64,000 nucleotides of DNA from Anopheles merus (lineage: Eukaryota; Arthropoda; Insecta; Diptera; Culicidae), in NCBI RefSeq assembly GCF_017562075.2, contig NC_054082.1:62667822-62731821 (forward strand), read 5' to 3'. Below the pieces are notes generated by a model. It was not told the origin of the DNA. It saw nothing but the letters and a program-made list of their open reading frames with translations, and did no database searches. Made by a program: the position numbers and the translations under genes. Numbering within the stretch: position 1 is the stretch's first letter; every line of letters begins with the position of its first letter. Positions 1 to 11,033 of this stretch are shown here, piece by piece.

Positions 1-425
1 AACAATTGATTTACTATCTGTCGCACTTGATTCCTCTTCCCATAGGAAAGTCTACGTGGCTTTGCATAAATGGGGGTATCATGAACGAGTTTTCCTAAAA
101 GGTCACGGCCTTTTATGAATGGCCAAGGCATACTTCTAGCAGGTAAAATGATAAGCGAGTGTTTCACACTAATATTACGAATTATGATCCTGCACTCCAC
201 TCGACCTAACGTTGTGAGCATAGTATTTCCTAATCCTCGGTACCCAGAAAGGGTAGGTTGATGCTTAAAGTTACCTGGTACATTGTCTGCTATTAGACTT
301 ACAGGACTGCCTGTATCAAAAAGTGATCGTAAAAACGTTTGTTCGCTCCATGTACGTTGGATATTAAAACTAACACATACCGTTTCAATTTCGCTAAGCA
401 GTATTTGGTCCGCAGTTTCCTCATC
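1..425 (-). CDS. pol: gypsy-1 pol: protease and start of reverse transcriptase (partial)
   Basis: Downstream of the duplicated knuckle the minus strand is open in another frame all the way to base 1. It contains an aspartic protease active site FDTGSPVSLI (DTG at about 317-309) followed about 85 codons later by KPRRLSYGKR, typical of the segment leading into the Ty3/gypsy reverse transcriptase. There is no start codon of its own: in an intact element this would be translated as part of a Gag-Pol polyprotein. It is 3'-truncated by the window edge. Confidence 0.8.
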
Positions 426-1547
426 GAATCCATGGTGGCATTTGGTGGCATTTAAAACAGGATCCCTTGGGGCGGCGTGGCATTGGGCAAGAGCTTTGAT
501 AATGGCCGAATTGCGAACAGTTAAAGCATCTAGCCGGTTCATTATTGTTGTTCTGCGTCCATTGACGCGAGGGGCCAGTGCTGCGGGGTGGAGCTGGGGG
601 TTTAGTGCGTAACGGTGCTGGTGTAGGAGTCACGCCACGAGTTTGACGAAAAGTTTCGTATTCAGCAGGGTTTTAAGGTGCTCGAGCGACTTTGCAGCGA
701 AAAGTATGGATGACGTATTAATAGGATCATCAATTCCGTCAATTATAATATTGACCAAGTCTTCCTCTGGAATTACGGTGCCCGCTATTTGCTGCATTTC
801 CAACACATACCTTGTGATGTTTTCATGTTGCGAGAGATGTCGTGCCCTTAGTTTTTTAAACACTTCTTCTAGTGAAGTTTTTAATGTGAAAATACTAATA
901 AGGTCAGCTTTCAGTGTCTCATAGGTGCATGCGACTGAGGTTTTAGCAAAAATGGCGGCGGTGTCGGTAAGCCGGCGGCGCATACAGAAAAATTTCAGCT
1001 GGTCGTTTAGTGTGTACAAGCTGCATACTTGTTCAAATTCTCGAAACCAGTGCTCCACCCCTACTCCTCCTCTTTCACCACTAAATTTTCCTATGAAGTC
1101 TTCAAAGTTGGGTACATACACTGGCAGCACTGTAGATAGCGGCAAAGGGAGCGGTGGTGACGATGTTAAAGATGGCGGCACTGGCTGCGCTGTAGGTAAA
1201 GGCAGCGGTGGTGGTGATGATGATGGTAGCGAAGTCGAAGCGATGTTAGATGACTTCAGCATAGCGATTTTCTGACGAAGTTCGAGCACTTGCAACTCCT
1301 TCTGCAGTGTTTCTAATTCCGTCTCTAACCCGCCAGAATTAGCTGTCTTGACAATTTCTTGCTCGTCATTCATTTGCTTTATCGCCAAATCCTCAGTATC
1401 AACACTTTCATGCGTTACTTCGGGCGCAAGCTTTTGTTCGGCTATCACGTGACTTCTAGGAAATAGCTCCTCGTACAACATGCGGATTTGAGCAATCGTA
1501 GCGGTTGGAGGCACCGGCACTTTCGCGTTCTCCAGCGCACATAGCAT
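421..1547 (-). pseudogene. gag: gypsy-1 gag with broken nucleocapsid region
   Basis: The frame opens at an ATG ending at 1547 and runs about 305 codons to a stop at 630. It holds a coiled or charged N-terminal part, a proline/serine-rich linker, and a Retrotrans_gag-type capsid segment (motifs near EHWFREFEQV and ITRYVLEMQQIAG). The reading then changes frame at a short T run on the plus strand (671-674), consistent with loss of one base, and continues at 633-421 into a basic proline-rich part with the knuckles CFNCSQFGHYQSSC and CFKCH. The second knuckle is broken by a direct 10-bp duplication (434-443 and 444-453), after which a TGA ends the frame. The gag assignment is firm; the exact start is inferred. 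Confidence 0.8.
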
Positions 1548-1751
1548 ATCTTACATACACCGAGAATTAGACTGACAGCATGCTTTGACAGCGACTGACA
1601 GCATTTTCGGTGAGAGAACATGCGAAGAACGATGGAGCTGGCAGTTTATAGCGATCGATCAATTATAGTTTGCATTTTTGCCGTCTAATAATCAGTAAAA
1701 GAAGCTTTTTTGACTTCATTTTAGCGATTAAAATGGATTTTTTCAACATCA
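1548..1751. other. gypsy-1 leader or flanking DNA, no gene seen
   Basis: Non-coding stretch upstream of the minus-strand gag. It has short repeated words (GACAGCATG-like) but I could not place an LTR end or a primer-binding site, so the upstream limit of the element is undefined. Confidence 0.4.
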
Positions 1752-1883
1752 TTTTAAAAGTCTCATCTCGGCGCTTTTCAGAGCTTCTACACACACCAGC
1801 GTGAGAAACCGGTTGTCAATTCTCTCACAGCCATCTCTCAGCTGCAGTCTCCGGTGTATGTAGAAACGCTCTGAGATGTAAAA
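1752..1883. repeat. imperfect hairpin repeat, MITE-like
   Basis: The left arm (CAGAGCTTCTACACACACC, about 1783-1801) pairs with the right arm near 1850-1876 (reverse complement CTCAGAGCGTTTCTACATACACC). Two words from its left side, CATTTTAAAAGTCTCAT and GCTTTTCAG, recur at 2511-2545, so the sequence or its flank is present twice. The family is not recognised. Confidence 0.4.
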
Positions 1884-1916
1884 CCTCGTATTTCTTTCAA
1901 TTTGAATTAAACACGC

Positions 1917-2093
1917 TTTGGCACAACAACCGTTGTCGGTCAAGGTCTGACTGTACCACTTGTGGGCTTGGCTTTCAGTGACTGGGAAATTGAGAGTCAG
2001 TCCTACGTATGGCGGCACGGTCCATTTGGGGTTTGAACCCATGACGGGCATGTTATTAAGTCGTACGAGTTGACGACTGTACTACGAGACCGG
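1917..2093 (-). mobile_element. tRNA-derived SINE, copy 1
   Basis: Same family as the copies at 26139, 39492 and 44436: on the minus strand it begins with GACCGG, has a tRNA-like head with a B box (GGGTTTGAACCC region near 2030-2042 on plus), and a shared body ending GACCGACAACGGTTGTTGTGCC-like. This copy lacks part of the middle of the body and its (AAG)n tail. It looks like the Anopheles SINE200 family (recognition from memory). No target duplication was identified here. Confidence 0.65.
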
Positions 2094-2396
2094 CTAAACG
2101 TATCACAAAGGCACAAAATTGCAAGGCAGAAGAATAAACCGAAGGCTGAAGGTGTTGTCAGTACAAAGATCCGTAAACGAATGATCTTTATTTTTGACAT
2201 TCAGATTATCGCAAAGTTGTCGCGGTGATGGTCATATTCCGATCCGGCACTATGGTTATAAGGGGTCAAATCTCTAGGCAAGAAAATAATTGATATGCCA
2301 AGAAAGAAAACATTCCTCATCATAACAGCACTATCTACGCAATAGAAAATACAACAGCAAGCGGGAACAAACGATAATGCATTGATTAAAAAGTTA
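2094..2396. other. unassigned sequence, no gene seen
   Basis: About 300 bp between the SINE and the first LTR remnant. Only short random frames occur on both strands and no repeat family was recognised. Confidence 0.4.
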
Positions 2397-2495
2397 AGAC
2401 CAGAAGCTCGATTCGCGTTTTCTAGCGATCTTTCATTATTACCTGTCGCTGTGCACCTCAATCCACTGAATCGAGTTAGGCCATGTTGCCAATTT
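2397..2495 (+). repeat. diverged gypsy-2 LTR remnant at left edge of array
   Basis: Matches the inner part of the array LTR in order: GCTCGATTCGCGTT, CTAGCGATCTT, ACCTGTCGCTGTGCACCTCAA, CCACTGAATCGAGTTAGGCCATG and GTTGCCAA. It carries several deletions and substitutions not seen in the other LTR blocks, so it is older or under less homogenisation. It is followed by about 45 bp of unrelated sequence and then gag. Confidence 0.75.
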
Positions 2496-2562
2496 TTTCA
2501 AGCTCGATGCATTTTAAAAGTCTCATAGCTCAAGGCATGCTTTTCAGAGTCGCCTTTCGAAA

Positions 2563-2913
2563 CTTTTATATCACGTGGAGATGGGTGACAGGTCACCATC
2601 CGAGCTTTATCGGCACATGGTGCAGCTCGCGGGTGGTTCGGCTGATATCTCTGCTACACTTATACAAAAGTTGTGGAAATCGAGATTACCAAAATCCATT
2701 GAGGTAGCACTCATTGCAGTCGATTCTAAAGACCACGATGAGCAAATGAAAATCGCTGATAGACTCTGGGAATGCACCAATTCAGGTAGCGTTTCTGCAA
2801 TTGAATTTAAGCCAAAGCATTTTTCGCACAATAATGCGACTGACGATATTCGTCAAGAAATATCGGAGCTGCCAAAAATGATTCACCAATTGGCTGTCAA
2901 CTCTAATCATTAG
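2563..2913 (+). pseudogene. gag: gypsy-2 copy 1 gag fragment
   Basis: C-terminal two thirds of the truncated gag of the array, ending in QLAVNSNH and a TAG at 2911-2913. Compared with the other copies it has lost a short segment between two CTTTC words, so the part before GDRSPSELYRHMVQ is missing. The same frame continues past the TAG into the knuckle and pol. Gag packages the RNA and forms the particle; this fragment could not do that alone. Confidence 0.75.
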
Positions 2914-5901
2914 CTGAAGGAACGACAGAGAAATCGCTCAAAATCCCGAGAGAGGAACAACACACCCTCACAACAGGGAGAACGCATGCTATGTTGGTAC
3001 CACCACAAATATGGACGGAACGCGAAAAAGTGTATCAATCCTTGCAATTTTCATTCAACGCAGGGAGGGAACAATTTATCTCTTCAAAAAAAACTAATTT
3101 GCTCCGAAGCGTTGACGGATAGCCCACGAGCAATCTTAAGCTCCTCTCGTCGTCTCTTCATCAATGATGAGATTACGTTATTGACATTTCTTATAGATAC
3201 CGGAGCTGACGTATCCGTCATTCCACAAAATTTGGTAGGCACTGTAGCCAAACCAATTGACCACATATTAGCTGCAGCCAACGGTAGTACCATTGCTACA
3301 TATGGCACCAAGTTAATACAGGTATCTCTTGGATTGAGGCGGTCTTTCACTCATACTTTCGTTATAGCAGCGGTGAATCGTCCTATAATAGGAGCTGAAT
3401 TTATTCACAAGCACGGTTTGTTAGTTGATCTTAAGGAACGGCGCCTAATTGATCCAACCACAAATCTTATGTCCAAGGCGACTATAGCGACAGTGGACAC
3501 TCCCACACCAAAACATTTTTCTGTAGAAGCAAATGAGTTCGGTGAAGTCTTACGACAATACCCTTTGTTGATCAAGCCCCCTGACTACAACACACCAGTC
3601 AGTCATTCTGTTTCACATTACATTGAAACAAAAGGCTCTCTACCATTTGCTAAGCCTCGTCGTCTGGAACCGAAGAAACTTAAGATTGCCCAGGCAGAGT
3701 TTCAGCATATGCTAAACTTAGGTATTTGCCGGCCTTCTTCTTCTCCAGCTTCTTCGCCACTGCACATGGTTCCCAAAGCAGATCACGACTGGCGACCATG
3801 TGGGGATTATCGACGACTGAACGCCATAACCACAGCCGATCGGTATCCTATACCACACGTGCAAGATTGCACCATGAACTTGCATGGGTGTAAATTTTTC
3901 TCAAAATTGGACATTGTACGGGCGTACCACCTTATTCCTATTGCCGAGGAAGATGTCCACAAAACTGCTATTACTACTCCATTCGGATTGTTTGAGTTCC
4001 TTAGAATGCCATTTGGTCTTGGGAACACGAGCCAAACTTTCCAAAGATTCATGAATAGCATTTTTAGAGATCTGGAATTTGTGTTTGTCTATATTGACGA
4101 CATCCTTATAGCTAGTCCGACGAAAGAAATGCATATTGAACATTTACATAAAGTGTTCCATCGGCTGGCTAGTCATGATATAAAAATAAAGTCATATAAA
4201 TGTGTTCTTGGCGTACCATCGTTGGATTTCCTTAGCCACAACATTTCTGAAAAAGGAATAACTCCTTCTTCTTCTAAGGTAGAGGTCATTACAAAATTTC
4301 CCTCTCCGTCATCCGTTAAACAACTTCAGCGATTGGTAGGAATGATAAATTACTACCATCGATTTATTCCACAGGTTTCCGACAAGTTGAGACCCTTGTA
4401 TCAACTCATCGTTGAGCACAACTGCAAAACGAGTAAACAAAATTTTAAATGGTCAGAAGAATGTGAACAAGCAGTACTTCAAGTAAAACATGACCTATCA
4501 AATGCAACCATGTTAGCACATCCACAGAGTAACGCCAATTATTCTCTCACTACCGACGCTTCTAACTATGCAGTTGGTGCAGTACTACAACAACATCTTA
4601 ATGGTGAAAGTCAACCATTGGCGTTTTTCTCAAAAACACTAACACCAACCGAACAGAGATACTCAACCTTTGATAGAGAACTACTTGCCATTATCCTAGG
4701 AATCAAACATTTTCGGCATTTTCTCGAAGGGAGAGACTTTACGGTGTTAACAGACCACAAACCCCTAACAATGGCGTTAAAATCCAAGGCTGAAAAGTCT
4801 CCGCGACAAAGTCGACATCTCGACTTCATCTCCCAGTACACATCTGATATACAGTACATTCGGGGAGAAAGCAATGTAATAGCGGACACCTTATCTAGGA
4901 TTGGGGGCATGGATTCCATAACGGTGTTAACGGATCAAACATTCTCAAAAGAGCAAAAGAAAGATTCACATTTAAAATTATTGCTGGAAAAACAGAACAG
5001 AAAAACTAAATATAAACTGACACAAATATCTTCAAACAATGTTAAGCTATTTATTGAGTCTTCGACAGGAAGACAACGCTTGTATGTTCCCTTGTCTCTG
5101 CGCAAGCTTACATTCCAAGGGATCCACAATGACTCACATCCTGGCATTCGGGCTACTAGAAAGCTTATAACCGATCGTTATTTTTGGCCTTCCATGAACA
5201 AGGACGTGGGAGATTGGATACGTGCCTGTATTGGATGCCAAAAGGCCAAAATAACACGCCATACTCACTCACCATTGGAAACTTTTGACATTCCGAAAGG
5301 CAGGTTTGACCACATCCACAAGGACATCGTTGGTCCTCTACCTCCTTCGGAAGACATGTGTTACCTACTCATAATAGAAGATAGATTTACAAGATGGCCA
5401 GAGTGCTATCCAATGGCAGATATGTCAGCAGCTACCATCGCAAAAACATTTGTCGACAATTATGTCTCACGTTTTGGATGCCCTGAAACCATCACAACTG
5501 ACCGAGGAAGACAATTTATCTCTAAACTGTTTCAGGAGCTAACCAAGCTCCTTGGGGCCCATCACATTAAGACCACAGCATACCACCCACAATCAAATGG
5601 GATGGTCGAAAGATTTCACCGACAACTAAAAGGTGCTATCATGGCAAGTGAAGACTCCATGCGATGGATGAGACGATTACCATTGGTCTTGTTAGGTATT
5701 AGGCTGTCTTTTAAAGACGACATTAAGGGATCACCAGCAGAGATGGTGTACGGCCAGAGCCTTAGGCTCCCAGCTGAAGTATCTGTACCATCCTCTAAAA
5801 ATAACTCAGAAGATCTCCATGACATCATCGTCAATCTGAAAAAGGCATTTCAAACTTTGAAGCCTACAGCCACTACACAAAAAACTTCGATCACTCCCTA
5901 A
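2914..5901 (+). pseudogene. pol: gypsy-2 copy 1 pol, prematurely stopped
   Basis: In frame with gag across the TAG. Order: knuckle-like motif CWYHHKYGRNAKKC, protease (IDTGADVSVIP), reverse transcriptase (FVYIDDIL), RNase H (TTDASNYAVGAV, DRELLAI, LTDHKP) and integrase (HPGIRATRKL, DIVGPLPP, TTDRGRQF, GMVERFHR). A TAA at 5899-5901 cuts off the last 80 or so residues of the integrase tail; the tail stays open in another register at 5944-6150. It shares this stop, a Lys before the first catalytic Asp and a Glu in IEDRFTRW with copy 2 but not with copies 3 and 4. A Thr replaces Ala in the conserved ADALSR motif of RNase H. Confidence 0.9.
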
Positions 5902-6197
5902 GTTCCTAAAAATCTAAATGATTGCGAACAAGTTTTTGCACGAGTGGACGAAGTAAAAACTGGACTGCAAGCTCCATACGAAGGACCATTCGACGTAGTT
6001 CGGCGTTTCAGAAAATTTTTCATAATCAATAGGAAAGGAAAAAACGAGTCGATCTCAATAGATCGCCTGAAACCAGCATACCGCTCGTCAAGCATACCAA
6101 AGATCAGGCAGAGTGGAGCGGTGATTGGAGAGGTGCGATTCCGCCTTTAACGCTCAAATCAATTTCATCTCGTGACTCCGTCACTGGTGGGGGGTTC

Positions 6198-6425
6198 TGT
6201 AGTGACCGTTACGGCGTTAGACCAGTTCTAACCGCTCGATTCGCGTTAGACCAGTTCTAGCGATCTTCGCCTAGCAGGCAACAAATTATAGCAGGTACGC
6301 CACCTGTCGCTGTGCACCTCAACCTTCCACTGAATCGAGTTAGGCCATGGTTGCCAACTGCGTTGGCAACCGGAGTTAGAATTAGGGAACTAAGGACATG
6401 CGGCCCTTAGCTCGACCTCTTTTGC
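6198..6425 (+). repeat. gypsy-2 LTR block between copies 1 and 2
   Basis: Begins TGTAGTGACC just after a purine tract (GGTGGGGGG, 6187-6194) that fits a polypurine tract. It holds a direct repeat GCGTTAGACCAGTTCTA (about 6213 and 6243) and a perfect hairpin GGTTGCCAA/TTGGCAACC (6349-6371). Its last bases supply the ATG and first ten codons of the next gag frame. Its true 3' end is missing because it is fused to gag at 6425/6426. Confidence 0.8.
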
Positions 6426-6973
6426 GGTATATTTGGTTTGAGGTATCTCAAATTACAAGGGAGCGCACCCGATACTCGTATCTTATAGGCGCTCTTCCTA
6501 AGCAAACCTTAGCGAAAGTGTTGGATGTTATCAAGGCTCCACATGAAAAAACACCATACACTCATTTGAAGGAACAGGTTTTGAGTCGCCTTTCAAGCAG
6601 TGAGGAGGCCCGACTTTCGAAACTTTTATATCACGTGGAGATGGGTGACAGGTCACCATCCGAGCTTTATCGGCACATGGTGCAGCTCGCGGGTGGTTCG
6701 GCTGATATCTCTGCTACACTTATACAAAAGTTGTGGAAATCGAGATTACCAAAATCCATTGAGGTAGCACTCATTGCAGTCGATTCTAAAGACCACGATG
6801 AGCAAATGAAAATCGCTGATAGACTCTGGGAATACACCAATTCAGGTAGCGTTTCTGCAATTGAATTTAAGCCAAAGCATTTTTCGCACAATAATGCGAC
6901 TGACGATATTCGTCAAGAAATATCGGAGCTGCCAAAAATGATTCACCAATTGGCTGTCAACTCTAATCATTAG
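6398..6973 (+). CDS. gag: gypsy-2 copy 2 LTR-gag fusion protein
   Basis: 191 codons. The first ten (MRPLARPLLR) are read from LTR sequence; the rest is arthropod gypsy Gag starting inside the N-terminal domain (IWFE, then SQITRERTRYSYLIGAL) and running through RLSKLLYHVEMGDRSPSELY to QLAVNSNH, then TAG. The start is the only ATG in frame after an upstream stop. The frame is kept open in copies 2, 3 and 4. The normal N-terminus is missing, so a working Gag is doubtful. Confidence 0.8.
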   Translation: MRPLARPLLRYIWFEVSQITRERTRYSYLIGALPKQTLAKVLDVIKAPHEKTPYTHLKEQVLSRLSSSEEARLSKLLYHVEMGDRSPSELYRHMVQLAGGSADISATLIQKLWKSRLPKSIEVALIAVDSKDHDEQMKIADRLWEYTNSGSVSAIEFKPKHFSHNNATDDIRQEISELPKMIHQLAVNSNH

Positions 6974-9961
6974 CGGAAGGAACGACAGAGAAATCGCTCA
7001 AAATCCCGAGAGAGGAACAACACACCCTCACAACAAGGAGAACGTACGCTATGTTGGTACCACCACAAATATGGACGGAACGCGAAAAAGTGTATCAATC
7101 CTTGCAATTTTCATTCAACGCAGGGAGGGAACAATTTATCTCTTCAAAAAAAACTAATTTGCTCCGAAGCGTTGACGGATAGCCCACGAGCAATCTTAAG
7201 CTCCTCTCGTCGTCTCTTCATCAATGATGAGATTACGTTATTGACATTTCTTATAGATACCGGAGCTGACGTATCCGTCATTCCACAAAATTTGGTAGGC
7301 ACTGTAGCCAAACCAATTGACCACATATTAGCTGCAGCCAACGGTAGTACCATTGCTACATATGGCACCAAGTTAATACAGGTATCTCTTGGATTGAGGC
7401 GGTCTTTCACTCATACTTTCGTTATAGCAGCGGTGAATCGTCCTATAATAGGAGCTGAATTTATTCACAAGCACGGTTTGTTAGTTGATCTTAAGGAACG
7501 GCGCCTAATTGATCCAACCACAAATCTTATGTCCAAGGCGACTATAGCGACAGTGGACACTCCCACACCAAAACATTTTTCTGTAGAAGCAAATGAGTTC
7601 GGTGAAGTCTTACGACAATACCCTTTGTTGATCAAGCCCCCTGACTACAACACACCAGTCAGTCATTCTGTTTCACATTACATTGAAACAAAAGGCTCTC
7701 TACCATTTGCTAAGCCTCCTCGTCTGGAACCGAAGAAACTTAAGATCGCCCAGGCAGAGTTTCAGCATATGCTAAACTTAGGTATTTGCCGGCCTTCTTC
7801 TTCTCCAGCTTCTTCGCCACTGCACATGGTTCCCAAAGCAGATCACGACTGGCGACCATGTGGGGATTATCGACGACTGAACGCCATAACCACAGCCGAT
7901 CGGTATCCTATACCACACGTGCAAGATTGCACCATGAACTTGCATGGGTGTAAATTTTTCTCAAAATTGGACATTGTACGGGCGTACCACCTTATTCCTA
8001 TTGCCGAGGAAGATGTCCACAAAACTGCTATTACTACTCCATTCGGATTGTTTGAGTTCCTTAGAATGCCATTTGGTCTTGGGAACACGAGCCAAACTTT
8101 CCAAAGATTCATGAATAGCATTTTTAGAGATCTGGAATTTGTGTTTGTCTATATTGACGACATCCTTATAGCTAGTCCGACGAAAGAAATGCATATTGAA
8201 CATTTACATAAAGTGTTCCATCGGCTGGCTAGTCATGATATAAAAATAAAGTCATATAAATGTGTTCTTGGCGTACCATCGTTGGATTTCCTTAGCCACA
8301 ACATTTCTGAAAAAGGAATAACTCCTTCTTCTTCTAAGGTAGAGGTCATTACAAAATTTCCCTCTCCGTCATCCGTTAAACAACTTCAGCGATTGGTAGG
8401 AATGATAAATTACTACCATCGATTTATTCCACAGGTTTCCGACAAGTTGAGACCCTTGTATCAACTCATCGTTGAGCACAACTGCAAAACGAGTAAACAA
8501 AATTTTAAATGGTCAGAAGAATGTGAACAAGCAGTACTTCAAGTAAAACATGACCTATCAAATGCAACCATGTTAGCACATCCACAGAGTAACGCCAATT
8601 ATTCTCTCACTACCGACGCTTCTAACTATGCAGTTGGTGCAGTACTACAACAACATCTTAATGGTGAAAGTCAACCATTGGCGTTTTTCTCAAAAACACT
8701 AACACCAACCGAACAGAGATACTCAACCTTTGATAGAGAACTACTTGCCATTATCCTAGGAATCAAACATTTTCGGCATTTTCTCGAAGGGAGAGACTTT
8801 ACGGTGTTAACAGACCACAAACCCCTAACAATGGCGTTAAAATCCAAGGCTGAAAAGTCTCCGCGACAAAGTCGACATCTCGACTTCATCTCCCAGTACA
8901 CATCTGATATACAGTACATTCGGGGAGAAAGCAATGTAATAGCGGACGCCTTATCTAGGATTGGGGGCATGGATTCCATAACGGTGTTAACGGATCAAAC
9001 TTTCTCAAAAGAGCAAAAGAAAGATTCACATTTAAAAATATTGCTGGAAAAACAGAACAGAAAAACTAAATATAAACTGACACAAATATCTTCAAACAAT
9101 GTTAAGCTATTTATTGAGTCTTCGACAGGAAGACAACGCTTGTATGTTCCCTTGTCTCTGCGCAAGCTTACATTCCAAGGGATCCACAATGACTCACATC
9201 CTGGCATTCGGGCTACTAGAAAGCTTATAACCGATCGTTATTTTTGGCCTTCCATGAACAAGGACGTGGGAGATTGGATACGTGCCTGTATTGGATGCCA
9301 AAAGGCCAAAATAACACGCCATACTCACTCACCATTGGAAACTTTTGACATTCCGAAAGGCAGGTTTGACCACATCCACAAGGACATCGTTGGTCCTCTA
9401 CCTCCTTCGGAAGACATGTGTTACCTACTCACAATAGAAGATAGATTTACAAGATGGCCAGAGTGCTATCCAATGGCAGATATGTCAGCAGCTACCATCG
9501 CAAAAACATTTGTCGACAATTATGTCTCACGTTTTGGATGCCCTGAAACCATCACAACTGACCGAGGAAGACAATTTATCTCTAAACTGTTTCAGGAGCT
9601 AACCAAGCTCCTTGGGGCCCATCACATTAAGACCACAGCATACCACCCACAATCAAATGGGATGGTCGAAAGATTTCACCGACAACTAAAAGGTGCTATC
9701 ATGGCAAGTGAAGACTCCATGCGATGGATGAGACGATTACCATTGGTCTTGTTAGGTATTAGGCTGTCTTTTAAAGACGACATTAAGGGATCACCAGCAG
9801 AGATGGTGTACGGCCAGAGCCTTAGGCTCCCAGCTGAAGTATCTGTACCATCCTCTAAAAATAACTCAGAAGATCTCCATGACATCATCGTCAATCTGAA
9901 AAAGGCATTTCAAACTTTGAAGCCTACAGCCACTACACAAAAAACTTCGATCACTCCCTAA
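6974..9961 (+). pseudogene. pol: gypsy-2 copy 2 pol, prematurely stopped, recombinant
   Basis: Same domains and order as copy 1, in frame with gag across the TAG at 6971-6973. The 5' half carries variants of copy 3 (PPRLEP, AAGATCGCC), while the 3' part carries those of copy 1: Lys before the first integrase Asp, Glu in TIEDRFTRW, HDIIVNL, and TAA at 9959-9961. That pattern is expected of a crossover product between neighbours. The integrase tail continues out of reach at 10004-10210. Confidence 0.9.
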
Positions 9962-10257
9962 GTTCCTAAAAATCTAAATGATTGCGAACAAGTTTTTGCA
10001 CGAGTGGACGAAGTAAAAACTGGACTGCAAGCTCCATACGAAGGACCATTCGACGTAGTTCGGCGTTTCAGAAAATTTTTCATAATCAATAGGAAAGGAA
10101 AAAACGAGTCTATCTCAATAGATCGCCTGAAACCAGCATACCGCTCGTCAAGCATACCAAAGATCAGGCAGAGTGGAGCGGTGATTGGAGAGGTGCGATT
10201 CCGCCTTTAACGCTCAAATCAATTTCATCTCGTGACTCCGTCACTGGTGGGGGGTTC

Positions 10258-10485
10258 TGTAGTGACCGTTACGGCGTTAGACCAGTTCTAACCGCTCGAT
10301 TCGCGTTAGACCAGTTCTAGCGATCTTCGCCTAGCAGGCAACAAATTATAGCAGGTACGCCACCTGTCGCTGTGCACCTCAACCTTCCACTGAATCGAGT
10401 TAGGCCATGGTTGCCAACTGCGTTGGCAACCGGAGTTAGAATTAGGGAACTAAGGACATGCGGCCCTTAGCTCGACCTCTTTTGC
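10258..10485 (+). repeat. gypsy-2 LTR block between copies 2 and 3
   Basis: Virtually identical to the block at 6198, with the same purine tract upstream, direct repeat, hairpin and fusion into gag at 10485/10486. Confidence 0.8.
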
Positions 10486-11033
10486 GGTATATTTGGTTTG
10501 AGGTATCTCAAATTACAAGGGAGCGCACCCGATACTCGTATCTTATAGGCGCTCTTCCTAAGCAAACCTTAGCGAAAGTGTTGGATGTTATCAAGGCTCC
10601 ACATGAAAAAACACCATACACTCATTTGAAGGAACAGGTTTTGAGTCGCCTTTCAAGCAGTGAGGAGGCCCGACTTTCGAAACTTTTATATCACGTGGAG
10701 ATGGGTGACAGGTCACCATCCGAGCTTTATCGGCACATGGTGCAGCTCGCGGGTGGTTCGGCTGATATCTCTGCTACACTTATACAAAAGTTGTGGAAAT
10801 CGAGATTACCAAAATCCATTGAGGTAGCACTCATTGCAGTCGATTCTAAAGACCACGATGAGCAAATGAAAATCGCTGATAGACTCTGGGAATACACCAA
10901 TTCAGGTAGCGTTTCTGCAATTGAATTTAAGCCAAAGCATTTTTCGCACAATAATGCGACTGACGATATTCGTCAAGAAATATCGGAGCTGCCAAAAATG
11001 ATTCACCAATTGGCTGTCAACTCTAATCATTAG
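10458..11033 (+). CDS. gag: gypsy-2 copy 3 LTR-gag fusion protein
   Basis: 191 codons identical by eye to the copy 2 protein, starting at an LTR-derived ATG and ending at a TAG (11031-11033) that is in frame with pol. The Tyr in LWEYTNSG is shared with copy 2, whereas copies 1 and 4 have Cys. Confidence 0.8.
   Translation: MRPLARPLLRYIWFEVSQITRERTRYSYLIGALPKQTLAKVLDVIKAPHEKTPYTHLKEQVLSRLSSSEEARLSKLLYHVEMGDRSPSELYRHMVQLAGGSADISATLIQKLWKSRLPKSIEVALIAVDSKDHDEQMKIADRLWEYTNSGSVSAIEFKPKHFSHNNATDDIRQEISELPKMIHQLAVNSNH

Larger units (their letters stand above)
1..1547 (-). mobile_element. Ty3/gypsy retrotransposon (gypsy-1), 5' half, cut by window edge
   Basis: Reading from 1547 down to 1 on the minus strand the order is gag, two CCHC-like knuckles, aspartic protease and the start of reverse transcriptase, which is the order of an LTR retrotransposon. 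The rest of pol and the 3' LTR lie outside the window. Two frame breaks (near 671-674 and at 434-453) make this copy non-functional as it stands. No 5' LTR or primer-binding site could be defined with confidence above 1547. Confidence 0.85.
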
